The notes under the pieces were generated by a model. That model was not told where the DNA came from and did not search any database. It was given only the letters and a program-made list of their open reading frames with translations. From positions 1 through 64,000 of the forward strand of contig JBKUOG010000012.1 of NCBI GenBank assembly GCA_046957575.1: a stretch of DNA of 64,000 nucleotides, given 5' to 3'. Positions within the stretch are counted from its first letter, which is position 1. Every line of letters starts with the position of its first letter. This DNA is from UMGS1370 sp046957575 (GTDB taxonomy: Bacteria > Bacillota > Clostridia > Lachnospirales > Lachnospiraceae). Of the stretch, positions 50,509-60,839 are shown piece by piece. Both the position numbers and the translations under genes were made by a program.

Positions 50509-51413
50509 GCGAAATGGGATACCCGTATTTTCCCATTTTCAAACCACAGGTTTCCAATATATACCTGCCTGTCCCCGCTGGGTTTTCTGCAGTCTGTATG
50601 GGCATGATAGATACAATAAAATGTTCCATCTCCAGCCTTTACTACACTATTGTGTCCAGGACCGGAAATCGTCTGGCTGGTACACAAAATTGGATTGTCC
50701 GCATACTTCACAAATGGTCCCATCGGTGAGTCTGCAACCGCTCCTCCAATGGCATAGTACTTTGACGCAAAATAATTTGCTGAATACATAATATGGTATT
50801 GGCCATTATGCTTCATTACAAATGGCCCTTCATTCCAGACCTGATTCCTCTCTGGCTCCTGTCGCTCCCACGCCTGCTCTGGCTTTAAAATCAACTTTCC
50901 TTCCCCTTTTACAGAAATTTTGTCACTTCCTAATTCCACAACATAGATCTCTGACTGTCTAACCCCATTTACAAAATGATCAGCACCCGCCCTTGAGTAG
51001 TAAAGGTAATTTCTATCATCATCTTTTAGAATATGAGCATCTAATGCACCATATCCAAAATCAAACATGGGCTGATTGTCCAATACATCCTGAAATGGGC
51101 CTTCCGGCCTTTTTGAAACTGCCGCTCCGATTCTAAGAGCTTCCTTCTCATATCTTTTCCACTGGGCAGTATAATACATATAAAAAAGTCCATCAAATTC
51201 ATATACTTCCGGTGCCCAAAAGCAGGAATTGCCAAAACTTTTTTGATCTGCCTGATAGCAAATCTTCGGCCCCTCCCACTGGTTCAAATCGACAGACTTC
51301 CAACAATAAAATCCATTAAAATGACTGGTAGCATATAGATAATAAATTCCTTTGTAAAACAGTACATATGGATCTCCAATATTTTGAATATCTATAGGAT
51401 TCTTTATATTCAT
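50490..51413 (-). CDS. Glycoside hydrolase family 43-like enzyme
   Basis: 307 aa five-bladed propeller with the GH43 acidic triad in expected places: D14 (IGDPYVLFY, base), D125 (ALDAHILK, pKa tuner) and E195 (VWNEGPFVM, acid). Typical activities are arabinofuranosidase, xylosidase or exo-galactanase; the specificity cannot be read here. No signal peptide, so it acts on imported oligosaccharides. Last gene of the sulfatase/ABC operon, 19 nt after yesN-like. Confidence 0.85.
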   Translation of the reverse strand: MNIKNPIDIQNIGDPYVLFYKGIYYLYATSHFNGFYCWKSVDLNQWEGPKICYQADQKSFGNSCFWAPEVYEFDGLFYMYYTAQWKRYEKEALRIGAAVSKRPEGPFQDVLDNQPMFDFGYGALDAHILKDDDRNYLYYSRAGADHFVNGVRQSEIYVVELGSDKISVKGEGKLILKPEQAWERQEPERNQVWNEGPFVMKHNGQYHIMYSANYFASKYYAIGGAVADSPMGPFVKYADNPILCTSQTISGPGHNSVVKAGDGTFYCIYHAHTDCRKPSGDRQVYIGNLWFENGKIRVSHFAHSSIT

Positions 51414-51432
51414 CTTGCATTCTCCTTATCTG

Positions 51433-53052
51433 CTACAATTTGTCAGGAAGGCCATCATTTCCGGCTTTTCCAAATGACTGGCTGCCAAAATACCCGGCTG
51501 GGGTCATACCTGTATGTTCCTTAAAAACACGAAAAAAATAATTATAATTTGAAAAACCACATTTTTCTGCCACATCCCGCATTTTTCCTTCTCCGTTTTG
51601 AATTTTCTCAATTACATGATCAATTCGTACTTTTGTAAGATATTCATTAAATCCAAGTCCCATGTCTTCTTTAAAAATCCTGCTTAGATAAGCCCCTGAT
51701 ATTCCAAGACTCTCTGCCACTTCACTTAATGTTAAACCTTCGTAATATTGTGAATGAATTTTTTTAAGAGCCGCACTGGTGTATTCATGGCAATTCACTG
51801 CTTTGGCTGCCGGCGACACTGCCCTGCAAATTTTTTCTGTTAATTTTAATGTAAGATTTCTCCATTTATTTACAGAAGAAATATTATAGTAATCCTCATA
51901 AGTATAAACTTTTCCATCGAATAAATATTCTTTTGCAATTCCCTCTTCCTCTGCTTTATCTGCTAATTTTTCCACCCATTTCACTGCTCTGTCCTGAAAT
52001 CCGGATACTGCCCCTCCCTGCCGTTTAACATTCTCAAAAAAATCATCCATTAATGTTTTGACAGCATCATAATTATCTTCTGCAATCAACTCCATGACCT
52101 GTTTTACTGCTGGAAATGATAGTGGCTGCCAGGCGGCAAAAGGTCTCCCTGCTACTTCCCAGGCACATATCAGTGTTTTTTCCTCCTCATAAAAGAATAC
52201 CTCCGCATTTTCTTTTGCCTGTTGATAATACTGTCTTAATCGAAAAATATCGCTGCAGATATCGGATATACTAACCCCTAAGTTCAGATTAAAAAACTTC
52301 TTTCCGCTGGTTCCTATGGAACGCCCCCAATTTTCCATTTTCTTCAGACAAGAGGCCTGGCTTATTTCTTTTCTGAACGATACAATCGCACAAAAACCCG
52401 AAAAATTTAAATCTACCATCTGTGCAAATTCTGCTTCTTTTAAAATCTGCTGGCACATATGGTACAGAGAACGGTTCAGCACCTCGTCTTCTATCTCCTG
52501 ATTTTTATAAATCAGCATAACTGCAGTGCAATTTTTATTAAAAGGTATATTAAGGTTTTTAATAATATTTTCAATTTGTTCCCTGTCAAATTCTTTGCGT
52601 AAAATCAGCCGTTTAAAAAAAGTTTGGGTCATTTGATCTACTGTTAGATTTACATGGCTTTTCAAATCCTCTTTCATCTTTGACTTTTCCTTAATTTCCT
52701 TAATGAGCCGTTCTAAACCTTCCTTAGTCAACTGGTTTTTCAGTATATAATCATAGGCGCCATATTTTAGACTGTTTCGGACAAAGTAAAAATCATCATA
52801 TCCGCTTAATGCAATTACATGGATGCCTGGGTGATTTCTGTTTATATACTCAATCAGTTCTACACCTGTAACCTTAGGCATGTTCATATCTGTTAATACA
52901 AAATCTATCTGCTCTTTCTCCAATACTTCTATGGCCTCCTGTCCGCTCAAAGCATAGGAAACCACTTCAATCTCCAGCGCTTCCCAATCCACCAAAGCAG
53001 CTATCTGATTGCACATCAAGGCATCATCATCCACAATCATTAATTTAAACAT
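51433..53052 (-). CDS. YesN-type response regulator with AraC HTH
   Basis: 539 aa. Receiver with D8-D10 and phospho-acceptor D55 (FVLTDMNMPKVTG), a long central helical region, and a C-terminal AraC double HTH (about 435-530; LTLSEVAESLGISGAYLSRI, MRDVAEKCGFSNYNYFFRVF). Partner of the adjacent YesM kinase (12 nt). YesMN systems usually switch on neighbouring carbohydrate transport and hydrolase genes, so it probably activates this operon. Confidence 0.92.
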   Translation of the reverse strand: MFKLMIVDDDALMCNQIAALVDWEALEIEVVSYALSGQEAIEVLEKEQIDFVLTDMNMPKVTGVELIEYINRNHPGIHVIALSGYDDFYFVRNSLKYGAYDYILKNQLTKEGLERLIKEIKEKSKMKEDLKSHVNLTVDQMTQTFFKRLILRKEFDREQIENIIKNLNIPFNKNCTAVMLIYKNQEIEDEVLNRSLYHMCQQILKEAEFAQMVDLNFSGFCAIVSFRKEISQASCLKKMENWGRSIGTSGKKFFNLNLGVSISDICSDIFRLRQYYQQAKENAEVFFYEEEKTLICAWEVAGRPFAAWQPLSFPAVKQVMELIAEDNYDAVKTLMDDFFENVKRQGGAVSGFQDRAVKWVEKLADKAEEEGIAKEYLFDGKVYTYEDYYNISSVNKWRNLTLKLTEKICRAVSPAAKAVNCHEYTSAALKKIHSQYYEGLTLSEVAESLGISGAYLSRIFKEDMGLGFNEYLTKVRIDHVIEKIQNGEGKMRDVAEKCGFSNYNYFFRVFKEHTGMTPAGYFGSQSFGKAGNDGLPDKL

Positions 53053-53064
53053 ACGATTCTCCCT

Positions 53065-54801
53065 TCACCGTAAAAGAGGCAGTTCCATAGTTGCTTTTGT
53101 ATAATGACCCTTTCTGCTGCTGATATTCAGAAAATACCGTTCCCCATAAAATAACTCAATTCTTTGGCGTATATTTTCCAAACCGATTCCATGGGTCTTA
53201 TGACGGGTTCTATCTTTATGTTCACTCTTTTCTGTAAATCCTACTCCATTATCTGCCACCGTAATTTCCAAATACCCCTCTTTTTCTCTTGCCCTTACCA
53301 AGATTTCTCCCTGCTTTTCTAATCCTGATACCCCATGAATAATTGCATTTTCTACCAGGGGCTGTATCAGAAACTTTAAGATGCGGCAGGACTCTACCCC
53401 TTCTTCTATTTGAAAACGGACATCAAACATTCCATAGTATCGGTATTCTTGTATTACAAGATAATTTTTAATATAATCAATTTCTTCTCCAAGGGTGGCT
53501 TCCTCTTTTTTATTGTTCATGCTGTATTGCAAAAGCGTAATCAGCGAGGTTGTAAGTTCGCTGATATTTCCTGCGTTCTGCCTGTCCGCCATCCAACGAA
53601 TTGTATTTAATGTATTTGACAAAAAATGGGGTGAAATCTGGGCATATAAGACCTGAAATTGTGCATTCCTTTCTCTCTGCTGTCTCTCTTCTACATCCAG
53701 CATAAGCTGTTTGATCCGACAGATCATCTGGTTAAAACTGGTGCCCAGTTCCTGAATCTCATCACCTGAATAAATTGCAGGAATTTCATTTAAATGTTCT
53801 GCTTCTACCTGATCCACATATCTTTTTAATTTCAAAATATTGCGGGTTAAATACCTGCTGAAATATCCGATTAACAGCGCCCCTACCACCAGAAGAAGTA
53901 CAGAAATATATAAAATCATCCGAGTCGCTGCATTAATATCTTCCATTATCAGACTCTTCGGAATCAGAAACATGGAAGTCCATCCAGTAAAATCTGATGT
54001 TTTATAAAGCGCCAGATATTCTTTTCCTTCTTTGTTAAAGTAAAAACGTCCTTCCGTATCGGATATCAATTCCCTGACTCCGTCAAAAGAAGTATCTTTT
54101 AAGGATTTTTGGGGAAAATCCGGCGATGTACTATCATATATCATTCCTCCATCTGCGTCAAAAACAATCAGGTTTCCTCCATCTCCGGATATGGTTTCCA
54201 ATCTGTTTTTTACATAATCATAAGACAAATCTACTAATAAGTAACCTATCGGCTCTCCCTTGTCAAACAATCTGCGCCCTGCTGACAAAACAGTGGTCGT
54301 ATAAGGCGAACTTCCTGTATAATTGCTATGTGTTTTAATAAATACTCCGCTCCCGTCATCTTCTTTTAGCGTCTCAAACCAATCCTGCTTTTTTAACTCT
54401 GACATGGGAAGAGTAACCCCATTAGAAAACTCATTGCCGTTTTCTCCTACTAACAAAATGCTGCTAATGTAATTTCGGTAGGAATAAAAGTCACTAATAC
54501 TCCTGGTAATGGCTCTCTGGCTTTCTAGCTGTCTGTAATTTTCTATGGTCTTGTTTCCTGTCAGAATTTTGCTCTGCTCCTCTGCATGAAAGGATAAAAT
54601 CAGGCTGATATAACTTGCGTCTTTTAATAAACTGTCTATCTCATCATTTACAGCCTGTACAGAAACGGCAAAATGCGATATGGCCTTTTCTTCCGCCATA
54701 TCGCTCATTGCCTTCCTCCAAAATAAACATACAGTTCCCGCCAAAATCAAAAATATAAATGTAAAACTTATCTGAAGTTTCTTTTTTATACTGGCTTTCA
54801 T
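53065..54801 (-). CDS. YesM-type sensor histidine kinase
   Basis: 578 aa. TM1 about 10-28, extracellular Cache-like sensor 30-290, TM2 about 295-316, HAMP, His_kinase domain with H392 in AQISPHFLSNTLNTIRWMA, and HATPase (LVENAIIHGV, VADNGVGF, HGIGLENIRQRI). The usual QINPHF(L)YN motif reads QISPHFLSN. It senses an extracellular carbohydrate-linked signal, directly or through the operon's binding protein. Confidence 0.92.
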   Translation of the reverse strand: MKASIKKKLQISFTFIFLILAGTVCLFWRKAMSDMAEEKAISHFAVSVQAVNDEIDSLLKDASYISLILSFHAEEQSKILTGNKTIENYRQLESQRAITRSISDFYSYRNYISSILLVGENGNEFSNGVTLPMSELKKQDWFETLKEDDGSGVFIKTHSNYTGSSPYTTTVLSAGRRLFDKGEPIGYLLVDLSYDYVKNRLETISGDGGNLIVFDADGGMIYDSTSPDFPQKSLKDTSFDGVRELISDTEGRFYFNKEGKEYLALYKTSDFTGWTSMFLIPKSLIMEDINAATRMILYISVLLLVVGALLIGYFSRYLTRNILKLKRYVDQVEAEHLNEIPAIYSGDEIQELGTSFNQMICRIKQLMLDVEERQQRERNAQFQVLYAQISPHFLSNTLNTIRWMADRQNAGNISELTTSLITLLQYSMNNKKEEATLGEEIDYIKNYLVIQEYRYYGMFDVRFQIEEGVESCRILKFLIQPLVENAIIHGVSGLEKQGEILVRAREKEGYLEITVADNGVGFTEKSEHKDRTRHKTHGIGLENIRQRIELFYGERYFLNISSRKGHYTKATMELPLLR

Positions 54802-54818
54802 TGTCTTGCCTCCAGCAC

Positions 54819-56279
54819 TTAATAAATTGCTTCTCTCTTTGGCAGCGGATCTATGGTATGAGCCAGGCAGTTTACCATCTCTTCCAGCATCCGAATGCGA
54901 ACTTCTCTCATTTCTTCTTTTTCATATAGATTCTGAAATTCTTCTGGATCTTCTATCAGATTATAAAGTTCTCCCTGATTGGTACTATGACAGTAAGAGA
55001 GTTTATAGATTCCGTCTGTAACCATTGTTACATAAGCCCTGCAGTCCGAATGATGACGCATGGCATTAGAATATTCGGAAAACGCTAATAAATGCAGCTG
55101 GTCTTTTGCCGTCTGATTAAGCAGCAGATTTTTCATACTAAGTCCCTGCATCCCTTCATAAATGGGAAGGTTTGCTAAATCCAACAGAGTTGGAGCCAAA
55201 TCCAGCAGTTCTGTCAGTGCTTTACGCCTGACCCCCTCTTTTATATGACCTTTCCAGCTTATAACCAATGGTACTTTTACCATTGGATCATAAAAATACG
55301 GCCCTTTTAGATAAATTCCATGATCCCCTAACATCTCTCCATGATCGGATGTATATAAAATGATTGTATTTTCGTATTGTCCGGTCTCTTTCAGAACTTT
55401 TACTATCTTTCCCACTTCCTGATCTATCTGCTCGACCATTGCATAATAGGCAGCTTTTATCTGTAAATGATCATTGTCATCCATCTGCTCGTAATCAAAA
55501 AATCCTGGTGTTCCATATGCTCCCCGATGATCCCTTTCCTGCACATAAGGCTTTTCTCTCCATTCGCCTTCTCTGCATTTTGGAAGATCTTCATTGCTCA
55601 GCCGCTTTAAATACTTTTCCAGCAAGCCTCTGGGCGGGTCAAAATCATGGTGAGGATCGTAAAAATTCAAAGAAAAAAACCAGGGTCTTTCCGGATATCC
55701 TTTGTGAGCCTTTATAAAATCAATTGCCATCTGGCTGCACCAACGGCTGTGAGAATATTGAGAATCCGGCCCGACAAACACATACTTTGAACCCTGGTAT
55801 GGAATTCTCTCATATCTCATATCTTGAGAAGAAAGCCATATATTATATTCATTAACAGGCCAATTACTCTCTTTTCCATAAAAATCAGGATGATGGGACC
55901 AATGAAAAACCTGATATCCGTCGTCTCCTCTTGATTCCCCTGCTGGACTGACACTGGTGTGGCAGGGTGCAATATGCAGTTTTCCGGCTAAACCGCATGT
56001 ATATCCATTCTCCGCAAAAATTTTGCTTATTAATTTTTCTTCATTTGGCATTCTCTGTCCATTCTGCCGCACTCTGCATGTTCTCGGATATCTTCCAGTT
56101 AGAAAGGATGCTCTTGACGGAGTACATACCGGACTCTGGCAATAGGTATTCTCAAAAAGCATCCCCCGCTCTGCCAGTTTATCTATGTTTGGAGTATCTA
56201 TTTTGACATTGCCATAGCATCCCAGACTGTCAAATCTCTGCTGATCCGTACAAATCCAAAGTATATTCGGTTTTCTCAT
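54819..56279 (-). CDS. Type I sulfatase (Cys-type, FGly) - copy 2
   Basis: 486 aa arylsulfatase-family hydrolase. C52 in VCTPSRASFLTGRYPRT is the residue converted to formylglycine. Metal/substrate motifs: ILWICTDQQRFDSLGCYGN at the start, GKLHIAP and YTSDHGEMLGDHGIY. No signal peptide, so cytoplasmic or on imported oligosaccharides. It requires an anaerobic sulfatase-maturating radical-SAM enzyme, not present in this window. ATG overlaps the previous sulfatase by 4 nt. Likely removes sulfate from a glycosaminoglycan-type sugar. Confidence 0.9.
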   Translation of the reverse strand: MRKPNILWICTDQQRFDSLGCYGNVKIDTPNIDKLAERGMLFENTYCQSPVCTPSRASFLTGRYPRTCRVRQNGQRMPNEEKLISKIFAENGYTCGLAGKLHIAPCHTSVSPAGESRGDDGYQVFHWSHHPDFYGKESNWPVNEYNIWLSSQDMRYERIPYQGSKYVFVGPDSQYSHSRWCSQMAIDFIKAHKGYPERPWFFSLNFYDPHHDFDPPRGLLEKYLKRLSNEDLPKCREGEWREKPYVQERDHRGAYGTPGFFDYEQMDDNDHLQIKAAYYAMVEQIDQEVGKIVKVLKETGQYENTIILYTSDHGEMLGDHGIYLKGPYFYDPMVKVPLVISWKGHIKEGVRRKALTELLDLAPTLLDLANLPIYEGMQGLSMKNLLLNQTAKDQLHLLAFSEYSNAMRHHSDCRAYVTMVTDGIYKLSYCHSTNQGELYNLIEDPEEFQNLYEKEEMREVRIRMLEEMVNCLAHTIDPLPKREAIY

Positions 56280-57712
56280 AATTTCTCCTTTTCAATCATC
56301 TCATCCAATTCTCTTCTTTTTTCAAGGAGTGTTCCGGCGTACTCTTGATCCCAAGCTAAGTTGTTTAATTCATAAGGGTCGCAAACAAGATCATATAATT
56401 CTTCTATCTGCCCTTCATTTCTCACGTATTTGTAGCGTTCTTCTATTAGTACCCTGGCTCTATGGGGAATATGGTGCCCAAAAGACTCTGCATAAATCTG
56501 CTTTCTCCAGGACTTTTCTTCATTTTTCCATATATTCAGGAGGCTGGTCCCGTCCACATGCCTGTTAAAGTTTGTTCCTGCTGCTTCCAGCATTGTCGGC
56601 GCCAAATCAATATTGCTGACTAAGGCATCGCTTACCTCTCCTTTGGGAATGCAGCCATCATAACGCATTGCAAACGGAATCCGCAATACTTCTTCTGCCA
56701 TATACGCATCTTTATCAAAATGTCCTCCATGACATGCTAAGGCATCTCCATGATCAGCAGTCCAAATAATTAATGTGTTCTCTGCCATCCCCAGTTCTTC
56801 TAATTTATTCAGGATCTGTCCTCCTGCTTCATCTGTCATGGTAATCTGCCCGTAACATCTGGACATAGTTTCTGCCCATATTTTCCAGGATACTTTATTT
56901 TCTAAATCGATCTTATAATTTTTACTGATTCCCCGTCCGCCCTCAAACTGATAAATATCCGGCTTCTGTTTTAGATTATCTCGAAAGCTGGGGTATTCTT
57001 CTATCATTTTCGGATCATATAAATCTGCATATTCTTTTGTCGGAAGATATGGCTGATGGGGGCCCCAGAACTCTACAGCCATAAAAAACGGCTGGTTATT
57101 GTCCCTGCATTCCTCCAATTTCCGGCATGCCTCATAAGCCAGATAAAACACTTCATGGGTCTCTTTTGGAGTTGTTAAAATACCGGATATGCACTCGTTC
57201 ATTGTCGGCCTGTCCAGCCGATACTCCTCTCCCTCTGCAATCCCATCAATCCACCCTGGCGTGCACCAATTATGCTCTATCATTGCTTTGGGAAAAGGCA
57301 GATTCAATTTCTCTAAATATTCCTGATAAGCAGGCAGCAGATATGGATTTCCATAGTCCTCACAAAAAACCCCTTCTGCCCCAAAGTCTTGTGGCGTCCC
57401 TTTTCCCGTATGCCATTTCCCATAATAGTAAACCTGATAACCAGCATTTTTTAACCGTTCCAGATACGTTTCATAGGAATATTCCACATCTGTCTGGCCA
57501 GACAATTGCCCATGATGGCAAGTATAAAGTCCGCTTACCATCGTCCGTCTGGAAGGGCAGCACAACGGCGTCGCGCAGTATGCCCGATTAAAATCAACAC
57601 CCTGCCTGGCCAGCTTTTTGTAAAACGGCCGTTGAATGTTGTATCTTTTTTCATGCCCGTAATAGGCCTGATGGTCATTTACCAGTAAAAGAATATTTGG
57701 TTGTCTGTCCAT
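56276..57712 (-). CDS. Type I sulfatase (Cys-type, FGly) - copy 1
   Basis: 478 aa, distinct subfamily from its neighbour. C51 in LCCPSRRTMVSGLYTCHHGQ is the formylglycine site. Other motifs: ILLLVNDHQAYYGH, GKWHTGKG and IIWTADHGDALACHGGH. The first metal motif is NDHQ rather than the usual DDxR/DQ form. No signal peptide. Begins 13 nt after the ABC permease and is translationally coupled to the second sulfatase, suggesting two differently placed sulfates on one substrate. Confidence 0.9.
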   Translation of the reverse strand: MDRQPNILLLVNDHQAYYGHEKRYNIQRPFYKKLARQGVDFNRAYCATPLCCPSRRTMVSGLYTCHHGQLSGQTDVEYSYETYLERLKNAGYQVYYYGKWHTGKGTPQDFGAEGVFCEDYGNPYLLPAYQEYLEKLNLPFPKAMIEHNWCTPGWIDGIAEGEEYRLDRPTMNECISGILTTPKETHEVFYLAYEACRKLEECRDNNQPFFMAVEFWGPHQPYLPTKEYADLYDPKMIEEYPSFRDNLKQKPDIYQFEGGRGISKNYKIDLENKVSWKIWAETMSRCYGQITMTDEAGGQILNKLEELGMAENTLIIWTADHGDALACHGGHFDKDAYMAEEVLRIPFAMRYDGCIPKGEVSDALVSNIDLAPTMLEAAGTNFNRHVDGTSLLNIWKNEEKSWRKQIYAESFGHHIPHRARVLIEERYKYVRNEGQIEELYDLVCDPYELNNLAWDQEYAGTLLEKRRELDEMIEKEKL

Positions 57713-57725
57713 AAATTCCTCCCCC

Positions 57726-58517
57726 TTACTTTTCTGCCCCTGACAGCATATCTACCCGGAAGTATCGATTAAGGAATATGTAGAGCAGTACAGATGGAAT
57801 AATTGCCATAATCAGATAAGCATAAAGCTGAGCCTGCATTTCCATTGTCATATTTCCTGAATCCTTCAAATAAGTAGTTGCTAATGTAATGGTGTATTTT
57901 TCCGTTTTTGTAGTAGTAATCAGCGGAATTAAATAATTGTTCCAGCAGTAAACAAAGCTTAGCAGACACACATTAAGAATAGATGGTATTCCCAGAGGCA
58001 GAATAATTTTCCGGTAAATATGCATACAGGATGCCCCATCGATTACCGCTGCCTCTACCAATGCATCGGGAATTGTATCAAAATAGTTTTTCATTGTTAC
58101 CATCATATAGGGAGCATGGAGCGCCGTCATCACATAGATCATATAGCTTAATGTGTTATTTACATGAAATGTTCTCCCAAAAAATACAATCGGAACCATA
58201 ATTGCTGCCGGCGGAAGAGTTAAACATGTCACTAATACATAGTATAAAAACTGTTTTCCTTTAAACTGAAACTTAGAAAATGCAAATGCTGCCAGGGAAG
58301 ATAAAACAACCACTATTGCTGTAGATACAATGGAAACCAGAAGGCTGTTAAACAAAATACGAAAATAATCAATTTTAGGATGATTCATTACCGCTATATA
58401 GTTCCCAAATCCATTAATTGCAAAGGATTCTTTTAGCGCTACCCCAATGGGATAGCACCATATAATCACTGCCGGTATCAGAAGCAAGTACCTAAATATA
58501 TATCTTTTTTTAAGCAT
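57726..58517 (-). CDS. Carbohydrate ABC transporter permease, MalG/UgpE type
   Basis: 263 aa, six TM segments. The EAA loop EAAVIDGASCMHIYRKIILP contacts the ATPase. N-terminal YLLLIPAVIIWCYPIGVALK and the PSVLLYIFLNRYF...GAEK end are typical of CUT1 family MalG-like permeases. Pairs with the MalF-like permease 12 nt upstream and the binding protein. No ATPase gene is adjacent; a shared MsmX-type ATPase encoded elsewhere is usual. Confidence 0.9.
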   Translation of the reverse strand: MLKKRYIFRYLLLIPAVIIWCYPIGVALKESFAINGFGNYIAVMNHPKIDYFRILFNSLLVSIVSTAIVVVLSSLAAFAFSKFQFKGKQFLYYVLVTCLTLPPAAIMVPIVFFGRTFHVNNTLSYMIYVMTALHAPYMMVTMKNYFDTIPDALVEAAVIDGASCMHIYRKIILPLGIPSILNVCLLSFVYCWNNYLIPLITTTKTEKYTITLATTYLKDSGNMTMEMQAQLYAYLIMAIIPSVLLYIFLNRYFRVDMLSGAEK

Positions 58518-58529
58518 TTTTCTCCCCCT

Positions 58530-59411
58530 TTACTGGTAGCGTGACTTTTCATATCCGCGATTTTGTATCACAGATAATACCAATGCAATCACCAGGATAA
58601 TCATACCGATCGCTGCTGCCTGCCCGCCGTTGTATTCATCAAATGCTTTCCTGTACAAAAACGTTGTTAAAAACTCCGTAGAACGGCCGGGACCTCCTCC
58701 TGTCAACAAAAACACAATATCAAATGTCTTTAAAGAACCAATAATTCCTAATAAAATCAGACTTGCTGTTGTACTTTTTAACATTGGCAGCGTAATAAAA
58801 AATAACGTTTTAAAGAAACCTGCCCCATCTAGTCTGGCTGACTCATATACCTGCTCATCAATGGACATCAGTCCAGCATAATATGTCATCATGCTAAATC
58901 CCATCCAGTTATAAATATTTACACAAATGATAGAAAACAAAGCGTACTTTGGATCTCCCAGCCATGACACTGCTAACTTTTCTAAGCCAATACTGCGCAT
59001 CAGGTTATTGAGCGCCCCAATATTGGTATCTAAAATTAATCGGAAAATCGTAGTTAATACCACTGGTGCCATAATAACCGGCAGGAAAAAAATTCCTTTA
59101 AAAAAGATATTTCCGGGTATTTTCTCCTTTAAAAGCACTGCTATTAATAGTCCAGCTGCTGCCTGTATGAATACTGTTGCTGCAAAGAAAATTAATGTAT
59201 TTGTAAGCGCAATCAGAAATGTGCTGTCTGTAAACGTATCAATATAATTTTGAAGTCCGATCCAGGTCCTGTCATCACTAATGCCATCCCACTCGAAAAA
59301 ACTCATAACACCAGTAAAGCCCAGGCAATAATAGAGCATGACCCCGCTCACCAATAAAATGGGCAGCAGCAGTAAATATGGTGTAGCTTTGTTTCCTATC
59401 TTCATTTTCAT
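58530..59411 (-). CDS. Carbohydrate ABC transporter permease, MalF/UgpA type
   Basis: 293 aa, six TM segments with the EAA loop in VYESARLDGAGFFKTLFFIT and the KTFDIVFLLTGGGPGRSTEF block typical of CUT1 MalF-like subunits. Starts 38 nt after the binding-protein stop. Works with the MalG-like permease. Confidence 0.9.
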   Translation of the reverse strand: MKMKIGNKATPYLLLLPILLVSGVMLYYCLGFTGVMSFFEWDGISDDRTWIGLQNYIDTFTDSTFLIALTNTLIFFAATVFIQAAAGLLIAVLLKEKIPGNIFFKGIFFLPVIMAPVVLTTIFRLILDTNIGALNNLMRSIGLEKLAVSWLGDPKYALFSIICVNIYNWMGFSMMTYYAGLMSIDEQVYESARLDGAGFFKTLFFITLPMLKSTTASLILLGIIGSLKTFDIVFLLTGGGPGRSTEFLTTFLYRKAFDEYNGGQAAAIGMIILVIALVLSVIQNRGYEKSRYQ

Positions 59412-59449
59412 TCACCGCCTAAATTCTTTATCGCTTATTGCGTTACTGC

Positions 59450-60832
59450 TTATTTCAGTTTCTCATAAGTGTCCTGGACTTCCTGAAGGGCTTTTTCAAT
59501 ATCTTTTCCTGTTACCACATCCTGCATGGCGACACCCAGGGCATTTACAAGTTCTTTGTTGGATAATAAACGCTTCCCACCACTTTGCTCTACTGCCTTC
59601 ATTCCATACTGAACAGCTTCTCTTTCCGTCTGAGAAGTGAGTTCTTCTAAATTGCTGGGAACAATATTTTTATTTGCAGAAGAAGCCCCTAACTGATTTG
59701 CTACAATCTGCATGCCTTCTCCGTTCAGCATAAAATCAATTACCACTTTTGCAGCCTCTTTATTCTTAGAATCTTTATTAATTCCAACTGCCCAGTCTGT
59801 GCTGGCAACTGCTTTTGACTCATTAGGGCCAATCTGGGGAAGAATGAACATACCAAATTCGTCATCTTTAACTGCTCCATTGGCCTTTGGTCCATTTCCT
59901 ACCAGAGAGCCGGTCTGCCATGTTCCTGTCATAAACATTGCTGCTTTTCTGTCAAAAAAATAATTAATTGATGCATCTGGATACATCTGCAGTCCAATTG
60001 CTCCATCTTGGAAAATCTTATCATCAAACATCTGTTTCCAGGCTTTCATCGTATCTACAAATACCGGATCTGTCCATGGTATCTCTCCAGCTTCTGCTTC
60101 ATAAATTTTTCCAGGGCCGAACTGCTGGCTTAACGCATTAAACATATCTACACAGACATCCGTTCCCTTTGCTCCAAATACCACCGGAATTACATCGGGT
60201 TTTGCCGCTCTTAAAGTTTCAATGTCTTCTTTCCATTCTTCATATGTAGCTGGAACCCCCTCAATACCAGCTTCATCAAATAATGTCTTATTATACATAA
60301 TAAACTGAACGCCGCTGACTGTTGCAGGCAGTGCTACCTGAACTCCATCTTCTGATTTGCATTCATTTAAAGCATCCTCTAAAAAAATGTTCTCCCAGTC
60401 CGAACCCATTATTTCTTCTGCAGCCGGCTCCATTGGCTCTAAAAATTTAGCATACTGGTTAAGCATTGCTCCAACCTGTACTCCCATAATATCCGGTCCT
60501 TCTCCAGATGCAATCGCCACCTGAAGTTTTTTCTGGTAATCTGGAAGTTCACCTCTCCAATACTCTAATTCAATTTCGGGATGAGCTTTTTCAAATGCCG
60601 GGAGCAACTCTTCCATTACTTTATCAGAGGGCTGCCAGGACCACCAAACCACTTTTTGCCGTTCACCGGTCTGAGCTTCTCCTTCTGTCTGGGATGTGTC
60701 CTTTTCCTCTGTTTGGGCTTTCGTGTCAGCCGCCTGCTGTTCTGGATTCTCTGTCTTAGTTCCAGATGAACACGCTGTTGTAAGTACCATCATTGCAGCC
60801 ACTATACCGCACATAAAACGTCTTCTTCTCAT
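59450..60832 (-). CDS. ABC transporter solute-binding lipoprotein (family 1)
   Basis: 460 aa. Lipobox LTTAC with C21, a Thr/Glu/Gln-rich linker, then an SBP_bac_1 domain (VVWWSWQPSDKVMEELLPAF, DIMGVQVGAMLNQYAKFLEP, VQFIMYNKTLFDEAGI). Captures an oligosaccharide, probably sulfated or uronate-containing given the operon. CGGAGG lies 9 nt before ATG 60832. First gene of a nine-gene minus-strand operon-like run ending with the GH43 gene. Confidence 0.9.
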   Translation of the reverse strand: MRRRRFMCGIVAAMMVLTTACSSGTKTENPEQQAADTKAQTEEKDTSQTEGEAQTGERQKVVWWSWQPSDKVMEELLPAFEKAHPEIELEYWRGELPDYQKKLQVAIASGEGPDIMGVQVGAMLNQYAKFLEPMEPAAEEIMGSDWENIFLEDALNECKSEDGVQVALPATVSGVQFIMYNKTLFDEAGIEGVPATYEEWKEDIETLRAAKPDVIPVVFGAKGTDVCVDMFNALSQQFGPGKIYEAEAGEIPWTDPVFVDTMKAWKQMFDDKIFQDGAIGLQMYPDASINYFFDRKAAMFMTGTWQTGSLVGNGPKANGAVKDDEFGMFILPQIGPNESKAVASTDWAVGINKDSKNKEAAKVVIDFMLNGEGMQIVANQLGASSANKNIVPSNLEELTSQTEREAVQYGMKAVEQSGGKRLLSNKELVNALGVAMQDVVTGKDIEKALQEVQDTYEKLK

Positions 60833-60839
60833 ATCCCAT